A stretch of 64,000 nucleotides of DNA from Sinomonas sp. ASV322 (GTDB lineage Bacteria; Actinomycetota; Actinomycetes; Actinomycetales; Micrococcaceae), in the NCBI RefSeq assembly GCF_030908245.1, contig NZ_JAVFJJ010000006.1:1-64000 (forward strand). Reading direction: 5' to 3'. The position numbers were made by a program, and so were the translations under genes. Positions 1-12,624 of the stretch are shown piece after piece (within the stretch, counting starts at the first letter, position 1; every line of letters starts with the position of its first letter). Under the pieces are notes generated by a model. That model did not search any database. It worked only from the letters and a program-made list of their open reading frames with translations, and was not told the DNA's origin.

Positions 1-2750
<2,750 letters not shown>

Positions 2751-3120
2751 CATGTGAAACAGAAGAAAACCAGGACCACCGCGGAAAAACGGGGCCCGGC
2801 AATCCGATCCCAGCCGAAAAAACCATCCCAACACACGGGGGTGCATCAGGACAGCAACAATCGGCCATCAAAAAAAATGGCATCGATCGAACATGGCACA
2901 CTATTGAGTTCTCAAACAACAAGCCCCAACGGAATAACCAGAGTGAATTTCTCTTCTGGCATCGCCCCGCGGAACGAGGTTCTAATTTACCTTCCCAAAC
3001 GCATCGGCGCAAATCCTCGGTTTGAACCGAGAAGGCCGAATTGGCTAATAGGGAGGATTTCCGTCCCCGCCCTTCGGCGGCGACTCGAAATACAGTACAC
3101 GCCCAGGGGACAGACAGCAA
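2751..3120 (-). other. rRNA operon leader and promoter region
   Basis: This 370-bp stretch between 16S and the tyrS terminator has no protein gene. It is AT-richer than the surroundings, as expected for a strong stable-RNA leader. It contains a conserved leader element at 2899-2923 (minus GTTGTTTGAGAACTCAATAG, also found in the ITS) and a candidate promoter at 2984-3012. An inverted repeat TCGGTTTGAACCGA lies at about 3017-3030, just upstream of the -35. Confidence 0.7.
2984..3012 (-). promoter_or_regulatory. Candidate rRNA promoter (-35 TTGCGC, -10 TAAATT)
   Basis: On the minus strand, TTGCGC (3007-3012) and TAAATT (2984-2989) are separated by 17 nt and point toward 16S. The spacing is ideal for the housekeeping sigma factor and the -10 is good, but the -35 is imperfect. 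Transcription would start about 225 nt before 16S, leaving room for the conserved leader element. Other promoters may exist in the 3030-3110 stretch. Confidence 0.4.
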
Positions 3121-3165
3121 ATCCGCCCAGACTCCCGGGCGTGTCGCTCGGGAGCCTGGGCGGAT
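3121..3165 (-). terminator. Rho-independent terminator after tyrS
   Basis: A 17-bp stem (ATCCGCCCAGACTCCCG / CGGGAGCCTGGGCGGAT, one mismatch) with an 11-nt loop lies 20 bp past the tyrS stop. On the minus strand it is followed by TTTGCTGTCTGT, a modest T-rich tail. It insulates the tyrS operon from the rRNA promoter immediately downstream. Confidence 0.8.
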
Positions 3166-3185
3166 GAGGTGCTAAGCCCGCCGGG

Positions 3186-4514
3186 TCAGCCCATGAGGAC
3201 GGCAGTCGCGAGGCTCTTCTTGCCGCGGCGGACGAGGAAGTATCGGCCATGCAGCGCGAGCTCCGAATCCACCACGGCCTCGGGATCGGTGACCTTGATG
3301 TTGTTCACGTACGCGCCGCCCTCCCCCACGGTGCGCCGGGCCGCGGACTTGCTCTCGGACAAGCCCGTGGCGACCAGAAGGTCGACGATGCCGAGCTGAT
3401 CGGGAGTGACCGCCGCCGTCGTCAATTCGGCGGTCGCCGCCTCAAGCGTGCCCTCGTCGAGGACGCCCAAGTCGCCATTGCCGAACAGGGCGGCCGACGC
3501 CGCGATGACCTTTTCTGTCGCATTGACCCCGTGGACCACCGACGTCACCTCGAACGCGAGCCTACGCTGCGCCTCGCGAGCGAAGGGCCGCTCCCTGACC
3601 GCGGTCTCGAGCTCCTCGATCTCGGCCCGCGTGAGGAACGTGAAGACTTTGAGCCGGTCGATCACGTCTGCGTCCGCGGTGTTGAGCCAGAACTGGTAGA
3701 ACGCGTACGGCGAGCACATGGCCGGGTCAAGCCAGATGGCGTTGCCTTCGCTCTTGCCGAACTTCGTCCCGTCCGCATTCGTGATGAGCGGCGTTCCGAG
3801 GGCATGCACCACCTTGCCCTCGACCTTGCGGATGAGCTCCGTTCCGCTCGTGAGGTTGCCCCACTGGTCCGAGCCTCCCGTCTGGAGGACACAGCCATAG
3901 TCACGGTACAGCTCGAGGTAGTCCATGCCCTGGAGGATCTGGTAGCTGAACTCGGTGTACGAGATGCCCTCGTCCGACGCGAGCCGGGACGCGACCGCAT
4001 CCTTGCGCAGCATCGTCCCGACGCGGAAGTGCTTGCCGACGTCGCGGAGGAAGTCAATCGCCGAAAGCGGCGCGGTCCAGTCGAGGTTGTTGACCATGCG
4101 CGCGGCGTTGTCCCCCTCGAAGCTCAGGAAGCGCTGCACCTGGGCCTTGAGGTAGCCGACCCACTCGGCAACGGTGTCCTTCGTGTTGAGGGTGCGCTCC
4201 GCCGTCGGCCGCGGGTCGCCGATGAGGCCCGTCGAACCGCCCACGAGCCCGAGCGGCTTGTGGCCCGCGAGCTGGAGACGGCGCAGGAGCAGGAGCTGGA
4301 CGAGGTTGCCGAGGTGGAGGCTGGGCGCCGTGGGGTCGAAGCCGCAGTAATACGTGATCGGATCCCCGGCGAGGAGGGCCTCGAGCTCGGCCTCGTCGGT
4401 CGAGACGTGCACGAGGCCACGCCACACAAGCTCCTGCCAGATATTCGGGAAGCTCGGATCGTTCTTCTGCGTATCGAGTAGTGTCTGCGGCACGACTTCT
4501 ACGGTATCAGTCAC
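3186..4514 (-). CDS. tyrS: Tyrosyl-tRNA synthetase
   Basis: This cytoplasmic class I aminoacyl-tRNA synthetase charges tRNA-Tyr with tyrosine using ATP. The 442-residue product has the family length. It shows the HIGH-type signature (HLGN, near residue 67), the KMSKS-type loop (KFGKS, near 248) and a C-terminal S4-like RNA-binding end (RRTVGEGGAYVNN). The GTG start at 4514 was chosen because it overlaps the stop of the upstream helicase gene as GTGA, and the protein then begins MTDTVEVVPQ. A much longer upstream reading frame exists but runs through the helicase gene and is a shadow. The gene is likely co-transcribed and translationally coupled with helD, and it ends at a clear hairpin terminator. 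Confidence 0.97.
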   Translation of the reverse strand: MTDTVEVVPQTLLDTQKNDPSFPNIWQELVWRGLVHVSTDEAELEALLAGDPITYYCGFDPTAPSLHLGNLVQLLLLRRLQLAGHKPLGLVGGSTGLIGDPRPTAERTLNTKDTVAEWVGYLKAQVQRFLSFEGDNAARMVNNLDWTAPLSAIDFLRDVGKHFRVGTMLRKDAVASRLASDEGISYTEFSYQILQGMDYLELYRDYGCVLQTGGSDQWGNLTSGTELIRKVEGKVVHALGTPLITNADGTKFGKSEGNAIWLDPAMCSPYAFYQFWLNTADADVIDRLKVFTFLTRAEIEELETAVRERPFAREAQRRLAFEVTSVVHGVNATEKVIAASAALFGNGDLGVLDEGTLEAATAELTTAAVTPDQLGIVDLLVATGLSESKSAARRTVGEGGAYVNNIKVTDPEAVVDSELALHGRYFLVRRGKKSLATAVLMG

Positions 4515-6766
4515 GCCACGGCCAATTCGGCCTCGATGCCGGCCGGGAGCGGCTCCGACGAAATGAGCCGGAGCCGCTGCGTCGGGCGGGTCATCGCAAC
4601 GTACAGATCGCCGACACGGCCATGGTGCGAGTCCACGAGCCGGGAGGGCTCGAGGACCACGACGACGTCGAACTCGAGCCCCTTCGCCTCGCGCGGGTCG
4701 ATCACGACGATGTCCTGGTCGAAGCTGCCCGCGCCTGCCCCGACACGCGCGCCGTACACGCCGCGGAGGGCCGTCCGCGCGGACTCGACGAGCCCGTCGG
4801 GCGCGATCACGGCGACGAGGCCGCCGTCGGCCGCTTCGAGCTCTCCCGGCATCGCGGCAACCAAGCGCTCGACGACCCCGCCCGGGGGGACCGTGTCCAC
4901 GAGGGGCGGCCACTGCCCCTCGCGCACCGCCTTCGGCGCGGAGACCGTGAGGCCCGCCGCGGCGGCCATGCGGGCCGCCGCCTCCGCGATCTGGCTCGGC
5001 GTGCGGTAGTTGACCGTGAGCTCCTCGAGCTGCCAGCGATCGCCGAAGAACGGCGTGAGCGCGGCGCCCCACGACGACGCCCCCGCCGAGGCGCTCGTCT
5101 GTGCGATGTCGCCGACGATCGTGAACGACTTGAGCGGGCAGCGGCGCACGAGCAGCCGCCACTGCATGTACGAGAGCTCCTGGGCCTCGTCCACGATGAT
5201 GTGCCCGTACGCCCACGTCCGGTCGCCGACCGCCCGCTCGGCTGCCGTGAGGCGCGCCTCGGGGGCCTGCTGGAAGTCGGCGAGGTCCTCGGCACTCACG
5301 ACGCCGTCGATCCCCTGCTCACGCAAGGTGCTGTTGAGGTTCGCGAGCGTGCGCTCGGCGTTCTCGAGGTCGCGCCTGCGCTCGGCCTCGCGGCGCGCGG
5401 CCTCGGTTCCCCCGCTCGCGTCCGCCTCCCCGAGCAGTTCCGCCGCCTCGTCGAGCAGCGGGACATCGGCCTCGGTCCACGGGGCATCGACCGACCGCAC
5501 GAGGAGTTCGCGCTCCTCGTCCGTGAGATTCGCCGCGACGGCATCCAGGATCGCCCGCTTCGAGAAGAGCTCCGAGACGAGCTTCTCCGACGTCATCGGC
5601 ATCCAGCAGAGGTTGAGCGCAACCCTCACGTCCCGCGACTGCCGGACGTCCTCGGCGAGATACGCGCGATCCGCGTTGTTCCCGACGCTCGCGGCCTCGA
5701 TCTTCGACTGGAGCTGCTCCGTGAGCTCGCGCAAGAGGATCTTGACAAACGTGTTCCGGGCCTCGTTGTACGGCTTGCCGGTCGCGCGCGCCTTGTCGCG
5801 CGCACGGCGCACCTGCCGCGGAGTGAGGAGCAGCTTCTGGCCGTCGACGTCGAGGATCCGGTCGCCCGCGGGAATGCGCTGCCGGTTGGCGACCGCGGCC
5901 GCGATGACCTCGACCATGCGCTTGCTCCCCTTGAGCTTCGCGATGCGGGCATCGTCTTCGGGCACCGCGCTGATGCCCGGCATGAGCCGGCCGAGGCTCG
6001 ACATGACAACGCCGGTCTCGCCGAGGGAGGGCAGCACGCGCTCGATGTACTTCATGAAGGACGGCGAAGGGCCCACGAGGAGGACGCCCGCCGACTTGAG
6101 GCGGTCCCGATGGCTGTACAGGAGGTAGGCGGCGCGGTGGAGCGCGACGGCGGTCTTGCCCGTGCCGGGCCCGCCCTGCACGACGAGCGCTCCGGGCATG
6201 GGGGCCCGGATGATGCGGTCCTGCTCGGCCTGGATCGTGCTCACGATGTCCGCCATGCGACCCGTGCGCTTGGTGTTGAGGGCCGCAAGGAGCGCGCCCT
6301 CGCCCTGGTGGTGATGCGCGGCGTCCAGCATGTCGGAGTCGAGGATGTCGTCCTCGATGGCCTTGACATCGCGCCCCTGCAGGATGAGGTGTCGACGGCG
6401 TCGCACGCCCTGCCGGTCGAACGCCGTCGCCTGGTAGAAATGGCTCGCCTCGGGGGCCCGCCAATCGACCATGAGGCGCCGGAGGTCGTCCGTGCTGAGG
6501 CCAATGCGCCCGATGTACTGTGCTTCGCCGTCGTCCAGATCGAGCCGGCCGAACACGAGCCGGTCCTCGACCGCATCGAGCTGGGCGAGCCGGTCTTCAT
6601 ACATCGCCGCGAAGGCGTCCCGCTCCGAGATGTTCTGCACGGAGCCGATCGCGCCAGCCTTGCGCACCGCCGCGAGCTGACCGCGCTTCTCGTCCCGCAG
6701 CTCATCGAGCCGGCGGTAGAGACCCTTCACGTAGTCGCGTTCGTGAGCCAGATCGGCGTCGAGCAT
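4511..6766 (-). CDS. helD: HelD-family RNA polymerase-associated ATPase/helicase
   Basis: This 751-residue superfamily 1 UvrD/Rep-like ATPase is of the HelD type. The N-terminal ~190 residues contain the coiled-coil arm typical of HelD (LAHERDYVKGLYRRLDEL at the start) and the conserved segment YIGRIGL. Walker A is GGPGTGKT near residue 198, and the Walker B/Q-region is IIVDEAQELSYMQW near 523. The C-terminal helicase half ends with YVAMTRPTQRL. HelD enzymes remove RNA polymerase from stalled or post-termination complexes; the actinobacterial relative HelR protects RNAP from rifamycins. Which subtype this is cannot be decided from motifs alone. The gene overlaps tyrS by GTGA and sits one gene away from an rRNA operon, which fits a role in RNAP recycling but does not prove it. 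Confidence 0.88.
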   Translation of the reverse strand: MLDADLAHERDYVKGLYRRLDELRDEKRGQLAAVRKAGAIGSVQNISERDAFAAMYEDRLAQLDAVEDRLVFGRLDLDDGEAQYIGRIGLSTDDLRRLMVDWRAPEASHFYQATAFDRQGVRRRRHLILQGRDVKAIEDDILDSDMLDAAHHHQGEGALLAALNTKRTGRMADIVSTIQAEQDRIIRAPMPGALVVQGGPGTGKTAVALHRAAYLLYSHRDRLKSAGVLLVGPSPSFMKYIERVLPSLGETGVVMSSLGRLMPGISAVPEDDARIAKLKGSKRMVEVIAAAVANRQRIPAGDRILDVDGQKLLLTPRQVRRARDKARATGKPYNEARNTFVKILLRELTEQLQSKIEAASVGNNADRAYLAEDVRQSRDVRVALNLCWMPMTSEKLVSELFSKRAILDAVAANLTDEERELLVRSVDAPWTEADVPLLDEAAELLGEADASGGTEAARREAERRRDLENAERTLANLNSTLREQGIDGVVSAEDLADFQQAPEARLTAAERAVGDRTWAYGHIIVDEAQELSYMQWRLLVRRCPLKSFTIVGDIAQTSASAGASSWGAALTPFFGDRWQLEELTVNYRTPSQIAEAAARMAAAAGLTVSAPKAVREGQWPPLVDTVPPGGVVERLVAAMPGELEAADGGLVAVIAPDGLVESARTALRGVYGARVGAGAGSFDQDIVVIDPREAKGLEFDVVVVLEPSRLVDSHHGRVGDLYVAMTRPTQRLRLISSEPLPAGIEAELAVA

Positions 6767-6853
6767 CGGCGCATTCCCCTTACTGCAATGACGGACCGTC
6801 CATTCTACAGCGATTTGGGTGAACGCGCCGGAAACCGGATTCCGCGGCCTCCT

Positions 6854-7456
6854 CTAGGTCTCGATGCGCTGGAGCGAGCGGACCCGGTGGCCCCCGAGCG
6901 CGGCCCGCCCGTGGAGGCCTGTGAGCTCCAGGACGACGCCGATGCCTGCCACGTGCGCGCCCGTTCGCTCCATGAGGCGCGTCGCCGCGGAGAGCGTGCC
7001 TCCGGTGGCTAGGACATCGTCAAGGAGGAGGACACGCGTTCCCCGGGGGATGTCCTCCTCGTGCACCTCGAGCGTCGCCGTCCCGTATTCGAGTGCGTAG
7101 TCCTCGGAGATCGTGCGTCGCGGGAGCTTCCCCTTCTTCCGCACTGTGATGACCCCGGTCCCCGTCGCGAACGCGGCGGCGGCCGCGAGGAGGAAGCCGC
7201 GGGCCTCGACGCCCGCGACGAGGTCGAACTGACCCGCGAACGGCTCCGTGAGGGCGCGCACGATCGTGTTGAAGCCCTCCGGGTCGGCGAACACCGGCGT
7301 GAGGTCCTTGAAGGTGATCCCGGGCTTCGGATAGTCCTCCACAGTGGCGCACAGCCGGTCGAGGATTTCGTCGACTGCAGCCGCTCGAGAGGCGGATTTC
7401 CGCGGATCCGAGGGGGTCGATGTGGGACGGGAAGGGGTACTCTCACGGGTCACCAT
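6854..7456 (-). CDS. apt: Adenine phosphoribosyltransferase
   Basis: The product converts adenine and PRPP to AMP in purine salvage in the cytoplasm. Its 200 residues include the class I PRTase PRPP-binding motif VLLLDDVLATGGT and the adenine-site region YPKPGITFKDLTP, which is characteristic of APT. The first ~25 residues are Ser/Pro/Arg-rich and extend beyond the family core; a downstream start near the sequence AAAVDEIL is possible. It lies 87 bp upstream of helD on the same strand and is divergent from the GNAT gene at 7536. In many actinobacteria apt sits near relA and secDF, but not here. Confidence 0.93.
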   Translation of the reverse strand: MVTRESTPSRPTSTPSDPRKSASRAAAVDEILDRLCATVEDYPKPGITFKDLTPVFADPEGFNTIVRALTEPFAGQFDLVAGVEARGFLLAAAAAFATGTGVITVRKKGKLPRRTISEDYALEYGTATLEVHEEDIPRGTRVLLLDDVLATGGTLSAATRLMERTGAHVAGIGVVLELTGLHGRAALGGHRVRSLQRIET

Positions 7457-7535
7457 TCCACGTTACCGAATGTTCATGTCCACATGGCCCCGAATCCCAT
7501 TCCACGCGGGTCAGGCAGGTGCTTCAATATTCCGC

Positions 7536-8135
7536 ATGCATCATACGGTTGCGCTCGCCGGGCACGGCGTCCGCCTGCTGCCGCTTGCACCTCTGCAGGC
7601 CGAGCAGCTCTTTCCGCTCATCGACGCCGAGCTCTGGTCAGGCATGGCCGCGCGGCGCCCCGAATGCGTCGAGGAGCTCGCCGGGCTCTTCGTCGCGCGG
7701 CTCGACGACCCGGCGGCACTCCCCTTCGCCGTCGCCGACGCGTACACGGGCTCGCTCGCAGGCACGACCGGTCTCTACGAGCTCAGCCCCCAGCATGGGC
7801 GAGCCGAGATCGGCGGGACCTTCTTCGGGCGGGCCTATTGGGGTGCGGGCATGAATCCCGCCTCGAAGCTCCTCCTGATGGGCCACGCCTTCGAGGACAT
7901 CGGCGTGAGCCGCGTGGCCTTCCGCGTGGACACGCGCAACGGCCGCAGCGCGAAGGCGCTCCTCAACCTCGGCGCCGTCTACGAGGGGACACTTCGCGAA
8001 TACCGCCCGGGCCACGATGGCGTGCGCGTCGACACCGCGATGTTCTCCGTCCTGGGCCACGAGTGGTCCGAGGTGAAGGCACGCTTGCTCGAGCGGCTCG
8101 CACCCCGCACCGAGGCTCCGCTCGACGCGGCGTAG
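7536..8135 (+). CDS. GNAT family N-acetyltransferase, RimJ/RimL type
   Basis: This 199-residue acetyltransferase belongs to the Acetyltransf_3 group. The acetyl-CoA-binding stretch is GRAEIGGTFFGRAYWGAGMN (about 88-107). It is followed by the family-typical segment FRVDTRNGRSAKALLNLGA, in which the Asn-Xaa-Xaa-Ser of the RimJ/L fold is visible. The ATG at 7536 was chosen because the conserved fold begins right after it; upstream in-frame codons run into the apt promoter region. The substrate cannot be read from sequence: relatives acetylate ribosomal protein N-termini, amino sugars or aminoglycosides. It is a single gene with 18 bp to the convergent azlD. Confidence 0.85.
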   Translation: MHHTVALAGHGVRLLPLAPLQAEQLFPLIDAELWSGMAARRPECVEELAGLFVARLDDPAALPFAVADAYTGSLAGTTGLYELSPQHGRAEIGGTFFGRAYWGAGMNPASKLLLMGHAFEDIGVSRVAFRVDTRNGRSAKALLNLGAVYEGTLREYRPGHDGVRVDTAMFSVLGHEWSEVKARLLERLAPRTEAPLDAA

Positions 8136-8153
8136 ACGGCGTCAGAACACAGG

Positions 8154-8480
8154 TCAGAGCGCAAGATTCGCAAGCACGAGGCACACCGCGGTTCCCGCGG
8201 CGATGCTCAGGACGGCGTTGCGCCGCCACACATGGAACGCGATGGTCACCATGACCCCCGCCCCTTCCGGGACTCCGTGCTGGCCGCCCGCGAAATCGAT
8301 GGTCGCGAGGCCGTAGACGGCGAGGATCGTGACCGCCCCGAGCGGCATCCATCGGCCGAGGTCGTGGAGGAGGGCCGATTCCCTCACGAGCGCCTTCATG
8401 CCGAACGGGATCGCCCGCAGGGCAACCGTGATGGCGACGCCGATCGCGAGGGCGGCGGCAATGTAGCCGGCGTCAGGCAT
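8154..8480 (-). CDS. azlD: AzlD-type branched-chain amino acid exporter small subunit
   Basis: This 108-residue, four-helix membrane protein starts MPDAGYIAAALAIGVAITV. It has the AzlD/YgaH hallmark order: a helix, the loop with FGMKAL, then ILAVYGLA, and two C-terminal helices. AzlD pairs with AzlC to export branched-chain amino acids or analogues. It overlaps the 3' end of azlC by 8 bp, so the two subunits are translationally coupled, and regulation is shared through the divergent Lrp/AsnC gene. Confidence 0.87.
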   Translation of the reverse strand: MPDAGYIAAALAIGVAITVALRAIPFGMKALVRESALLHDLGRWMPLGAVTILAVYGLATIDFAGGQHGVPEGAGVMVTIAFHVWRRNAVLSIAAGTAVCLVLANLAL

Positions 8481-9204
8481 TGTGGGCCGCCCGGTTGGTG
8501 CCGCGGCAGTGACGGCTGCGGCGGTTCAGGCTGTGGCGGGCGACGAATGCGAGCGAGAGGGCGCTCAGCGCGACGAGAAGCATTGATCCTGGCGTGAGAG
8601 CGAGCGCGAGGAGCCCCGCGCCGCCCGCGAGCGCAGCGGTGAGCTTGTCCGGATTCTCACGGAAGGCGTCGATCGTCAGGACGACGAAGAGCGCGGTGAG
8701 CAGGAAGCCCATGCCTTTGAGGCCGCCCAGGAGAGTCGCGCCGACGAGGCCGCCCGCGAGTGCCCCGCTCGCCCATGAGGCATGCAGCCCGAGCTGGGTC
8801 CAGAGGATCCGCCCGCTCGTGAGGGTGTCGGGGTTCTTGCTGGCGATGAGGGCGAAGGCCTCGTCGCACAGGGCGAACACGCTGTAAGCCTTGCGGAGGC
8901 GCCCGCGGACGCGATGCAGCGGGAAGGACAGGCCGTAGAACAGGTGGCGGGCGTTGACGAGGAAGGTCGTCAGGGCGACGGCGGCGAGGGGCGCGCCGGC
9001 GGCGAGCATTCCCACGAGGATGAACTCGACCGACCCGGCGAACATCACCGCGGAGATGACGGGGGCGAGCCACCACGGGAACCCGTGGCTCGTGACCAGG
9101 ACGCCGAATCCGATCCCGAGTGCGAACAGGCCAAGCCAGATGACTCCCGTTTCGCGAGCGGCCACGACCAGGTCCGAGCGCGCTTCGCCAGCTGAATCGT
9201 TCAT
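8473..9204 (-). CDS. azlC: AzlC-type branched-chain amino acid exporter large subunit
   Basis: This 243-residue polytopic inner-membrane protein belongs to the AzlC/YgaZ family. Visible segments include GLFALGIGFGVLVTSHGF, the conserved FVGSxEF-like stretch MFAGSVEFILVGML, and NARHLFYGLSF, a family signature. Together with AzlD it forms an exporter for branched-chain amino acids. The start ATG at 9204 directly abuts a cluster of GAGCAAT repeats shared with the divergent Lrp/AsnC gene, so it is very likely controlled by that regulator. Confidence 0.9.
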   Translation of the reverse strand: MNDSAGEARSDLVVAARETGVIWLGLFALGIGFGVLVTSHGFPWWLAPVISAVMFAGSVEFILVGMLAAGAPLAAVALTTFLVNARHLFYGLSFPLHRVRGRLRKAYSVFALCDEAFALIASKNPDTLTSGRILWTQLGLHASWASGALAGGLVGATLLGGLKGMGFLLTALFVVLTIDAFRENPDKLTAALAGGAGLLALALTPGSMLLVALSALSLAFVARHSLNRRSRHCRGTNRAAHNA

Positions 9205-9276
9205 GGAGCAATAATAGGAAAATCATTGAGCAATGGGATTGCTATTTGTTGCTCTTCCTATCCATCTTGAGCAATG
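9205..9276. promoter_or_regulatory. Divergent operator with GAGCAAT repeats (Lrp/AsnC site)
   Basis: This 72-bp AT-rich gap between azlC and the Lrp/AsnC gene holds five copies or near-copies of one word in both orientations: GAGCAATAAT (9206), TTGAGCAATG (9227), ATTGCTA (9238), TTGCTC (9249) and TTGAGCAATGA (9267). Spacing is about 10-20 bp, suggesting wrapped or cooperative binding by an octameric Lrp-type protein. The repeats are seen directly; the binding protein is inferred from the divergent arrangement. Confidence 0.7.
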
Positions 9277-9284
9277 ATTTACCT

Positions 9285-9725
9285 ATGGATTCGCTTGACC
9301 TCGCAATCATCGATCAGCTTCAGCAAGACGGTCGTCTCACCAACCAGGAGCTGGCGGCGAGGGTCGGTCTCACGCCCGCGCCGTGCCTTCGCCGCGTGCG
9401 GCGGCTCGAGGCCGAGGGAATCATCACGGGATACACGGCAACGGTCGACCCCGGGGCCCTCGGCCGAGGGTTCGAGGTGATCATCCATGCCGACCTCGTA
9501 GCGAAAGACCTCGCCACGGTCGAGGCTTTCGAAGGGCGGGTGGCCGCGATGAGCGAGGTGGCCGAGCTCAGGAGGATGTTCGGGATTCCCGACTACCTCC
9601 TCCGGGTCCAAGTGGCCGACGCCGAGGCCTACGAGCGCTGGCTCACGACCCAGATCCTCGGCGACCCCGCGATCGCGAGAGTCGACTCGCGCATCACGAT
9701 GAAGCTCCTCAAGCTGCGTAGGTGA
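9285..9725 (+). CDS. Lrp/AsnC family transcriptional regulator
   Basis: This 146-residue regulator begins MDSLDLAIIDQLQQDGR. It has the N-terminal winged HTH (NQELAARVGLTPAPCLRRVRR) and a C-terminal RAM/AsnC ligand-binding domain (VAAMSEVAELRRMFGIPDYLLRV). Such proteins respond to amino acids and often control a divergent AzlCD exporter, exactly the layout here. The ATG at 9285 was preferred over one at 9246 because the latter lies inside the operator repeats and adds no conserved residues. It probably represses or activates azlCD and itself through the repeats at 9205-9276. Confidence 0.93.
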   Translation: MDSLDLAIIDQLQQDGRLTNQELAARVGLTPAPCLRRVRRLEAEGIITGYTATVDPGALGRGFEVIIHADLVAKDLATVEAFEGRVAAMSEVAELRRMFGIPDYLLRVQVADAEAYERWLTTQILGDPAIARVDSRITMKLLKLRR

Positions 9726-9745
9726 CGGCGCAACCGAGGCGGCGG

Positions 9746-10405
9746 TCAGCGGACGACGGCGTCTCCCGCAGCCCGCGCCCGAGTCCTCGGCTTCGCGGCG
9801 CGGTAGGCGGAAACGCTGGGCTCGCCGGGAAGCCAGAAGCGCCACGGATACTCGGCCGAGCCGCCGGCACCGGCTACGCCCACGCGCGGCCCGTTCAGCA
9901 CCGACGCGGCGCGCCGGGGCGGGGGCTCGAGCCGGAATTCTCCGCCGTCGAGCGCCGACCCGTTGTGCGCGCGCCCGATCGCGAGCGACTGCGCCAGGCG
10001 CGCGGGTCCCCGCGCGAGCTCGGCATCCCTCCGCGCAGAAGGCCGGCGCGAGCGTGCGAGCTCGAGGCCGTCCACGATTTCCCCCGCCCGCAGGAGACAC
10101 CCGGACGAGCGGCCGGCCGGGCCGCACACCACGTTCGCGCAGAAGTGCATCCCGTAGGTGAAATAGACGTACAGATGACCGGGCGGCCCCCACATGACCT
10201 CGTTGCGCGCCGTGCGTCCGTTGTACGAATGCGAACCCGGATCGGCGTGCTCGGAATCTCGGTGGCCGCGGTAGGCCTCGACCTCGGTGAGCCGGACGCT
10301 CACGCTGCCCTCCGTCGTCGTATGCGTGAGCACCGCGCCGAGGAGCTCGGGCGCGACGGCGACGGGGTCGCGGAGGAGCCAGTGGACCAGATCAGTCTCA
10401 TTCAT
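9746..10405 (-). CDS. mpg: DNA-3-methyladenine glycosylase (AAG/MPG family)
   Basis: This 219-residue base-excision repair glycosylase removes alkylated purines. Typical elements are visible: [21 protein letters not shown] (the catalytic Glu region), [20 protein letters not shown], and [18 protein letters not shown]. The start at 10405 ([11 protein letters not shown]) matches the family N-terminus; the upstream in-frame stretch is Arg-rich and overlaps the neighbouring gene. It lies 16 bp downstream of the DinB-fold gene, so the two are probably co-transcribed. No LexA box is seen before it. Confidence 0.93.
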   Translation of the reverse strand: MNETDLVHWLLRDPVAVAPELLGAVLTHTTTEGSVSVRLTEVEAYRGHRDSEHADPGSHSYNGRTARNEVMWGPPGHLYVYFTYGMHFCANVVCGPAGRSSGCLLRAGEIVDGLELARSRRPSARRDAELARGPARLAQSLAIGRAHNGSALDGGEFRLEPPPRRAASVLNGPRVGVAGAGGSAEYPWRFWLPGEPSVSAYRAAKPRTRARAAGDAVVR

Positions 10406-10421
10406 GCGCCGGCGGCACCCG

Positions 10422-11162
10422 TCACGTGAACGCGAACGCGGACGGCCACGGCCCGATCTCAGGAAGCGCGATCGCCGCCCCCTCCCGTTCCGCGCGCACC
10501 GCACCGTGGCCCACGCGCCGTCCCGCGAGCCACGCCGCGACGTCCTCGAGCCGCCCTTCGAAGAGGACGACGTCGTTGCCGTCGCCGAGGCGGACCTCCC
10601 CGGCGTGGGTCTCGAACACGAACGTGCTCGACTCGGGCACCCGCGGCTCGAGGAAGTTCAGGAGATGGCGACAGAAATCGGCGCCCCATTCCTGCTGGGT
10701 GCAGCCCGTTCCCAAGTCGCTGTGGTGGATCACGAGTTCGCGCCACACGGCGAGGGCGACGTCGCGCACAGCTCCGTTGCGGAAGCGAACGGGCAGCTCC
10801 CACTGCTCGGGTTCGAGCGAGTCGAAATCGGCGAGGACCCGATTGAGGGCCGAGCCGACACGCTCACGGTGCTCGTCGGCCGAGGCGTCCGCTCGATCCT
10901 CGATCGCCCGGTCGCGGGCTGGCTGGCCGCCGTCATACAGGTCGACCTCCTCGCCCCGCCGCGCGGACTCGACCTGCCGCGCGAGCGCGTCAGCGATGCC
11001 CTCGAGATGGGCGAAGATGTGGCCGCGCGACCAGCCCGGAAGTTCGGACGGCTGGCGCACGGACTCATCGGTGAGGCGCTCGAGCTCCGCTCGGACGCCC
11101 ACCGCTGCGGCGTGGATCTCGCCGAGGAGACGCTCATCGCTGAGGGCGGCTTCAGTTCCCAT
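10422..11162 (-). CDS. Maleylpyruvate isomerase-family, DinB-fold mycothiol-dependent protein
   Basis: This 246-residue protein has the N-terminal MDMPI/DinB-like four-helix domain ([20 protein letters not shown], with the histidine-containing [13 protein letters not shown] motif near 43-56). A second conserved His motif ([11 protein letters not shown]) would complete the metal site, and a C-terminal domain follows. Members use mycothiol as cofactor in actinobacteria; only some are true maleylpyruvate isomerases. No other gentisate or aromatic-degradation genes are near, so the substrate is unknown. The start at 11162 was set by the conserved N-terminus. It lies 40 bp downstream of argH on the same strand. 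Confidence 0.82.
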   Translation of the reverse strand: MGTEAALSDERLLGEIHAAAVGVRAELERLTDESVRQPSELPGWSRGHIFAHLEGIADALARQVESARRGEEVDLYDGGQPARDRAIEDRADASADEHRERVGSALNRVLADFDSLEPEQWELPVRFRNGAVRDVALAVWRELVIHHSDLGTGCTQQEWGADFCRHLLNFLEPRVPESSTFVFETHAGEVRLGDGNDVVLFEGRLEDVAAWLAGRRVGHGAVRAEREGAAIALPEIGPWPSAFAFT

Positions 11163-11202
11163 GCCATCAGGGTAGCCAGTCGCCGCCCTCAGCGATGAGG
11201 CG

Positions 11203-12624
<1,422 letters not shown>

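Noticed and set aside
4515-5216. N-terminal extension of tyrS by 234 codons
   Set aside because: It lies fully inside the helicase gene in another frame; the GTGA overlap start at 4514 fits TyrRS family length and N-terminus.
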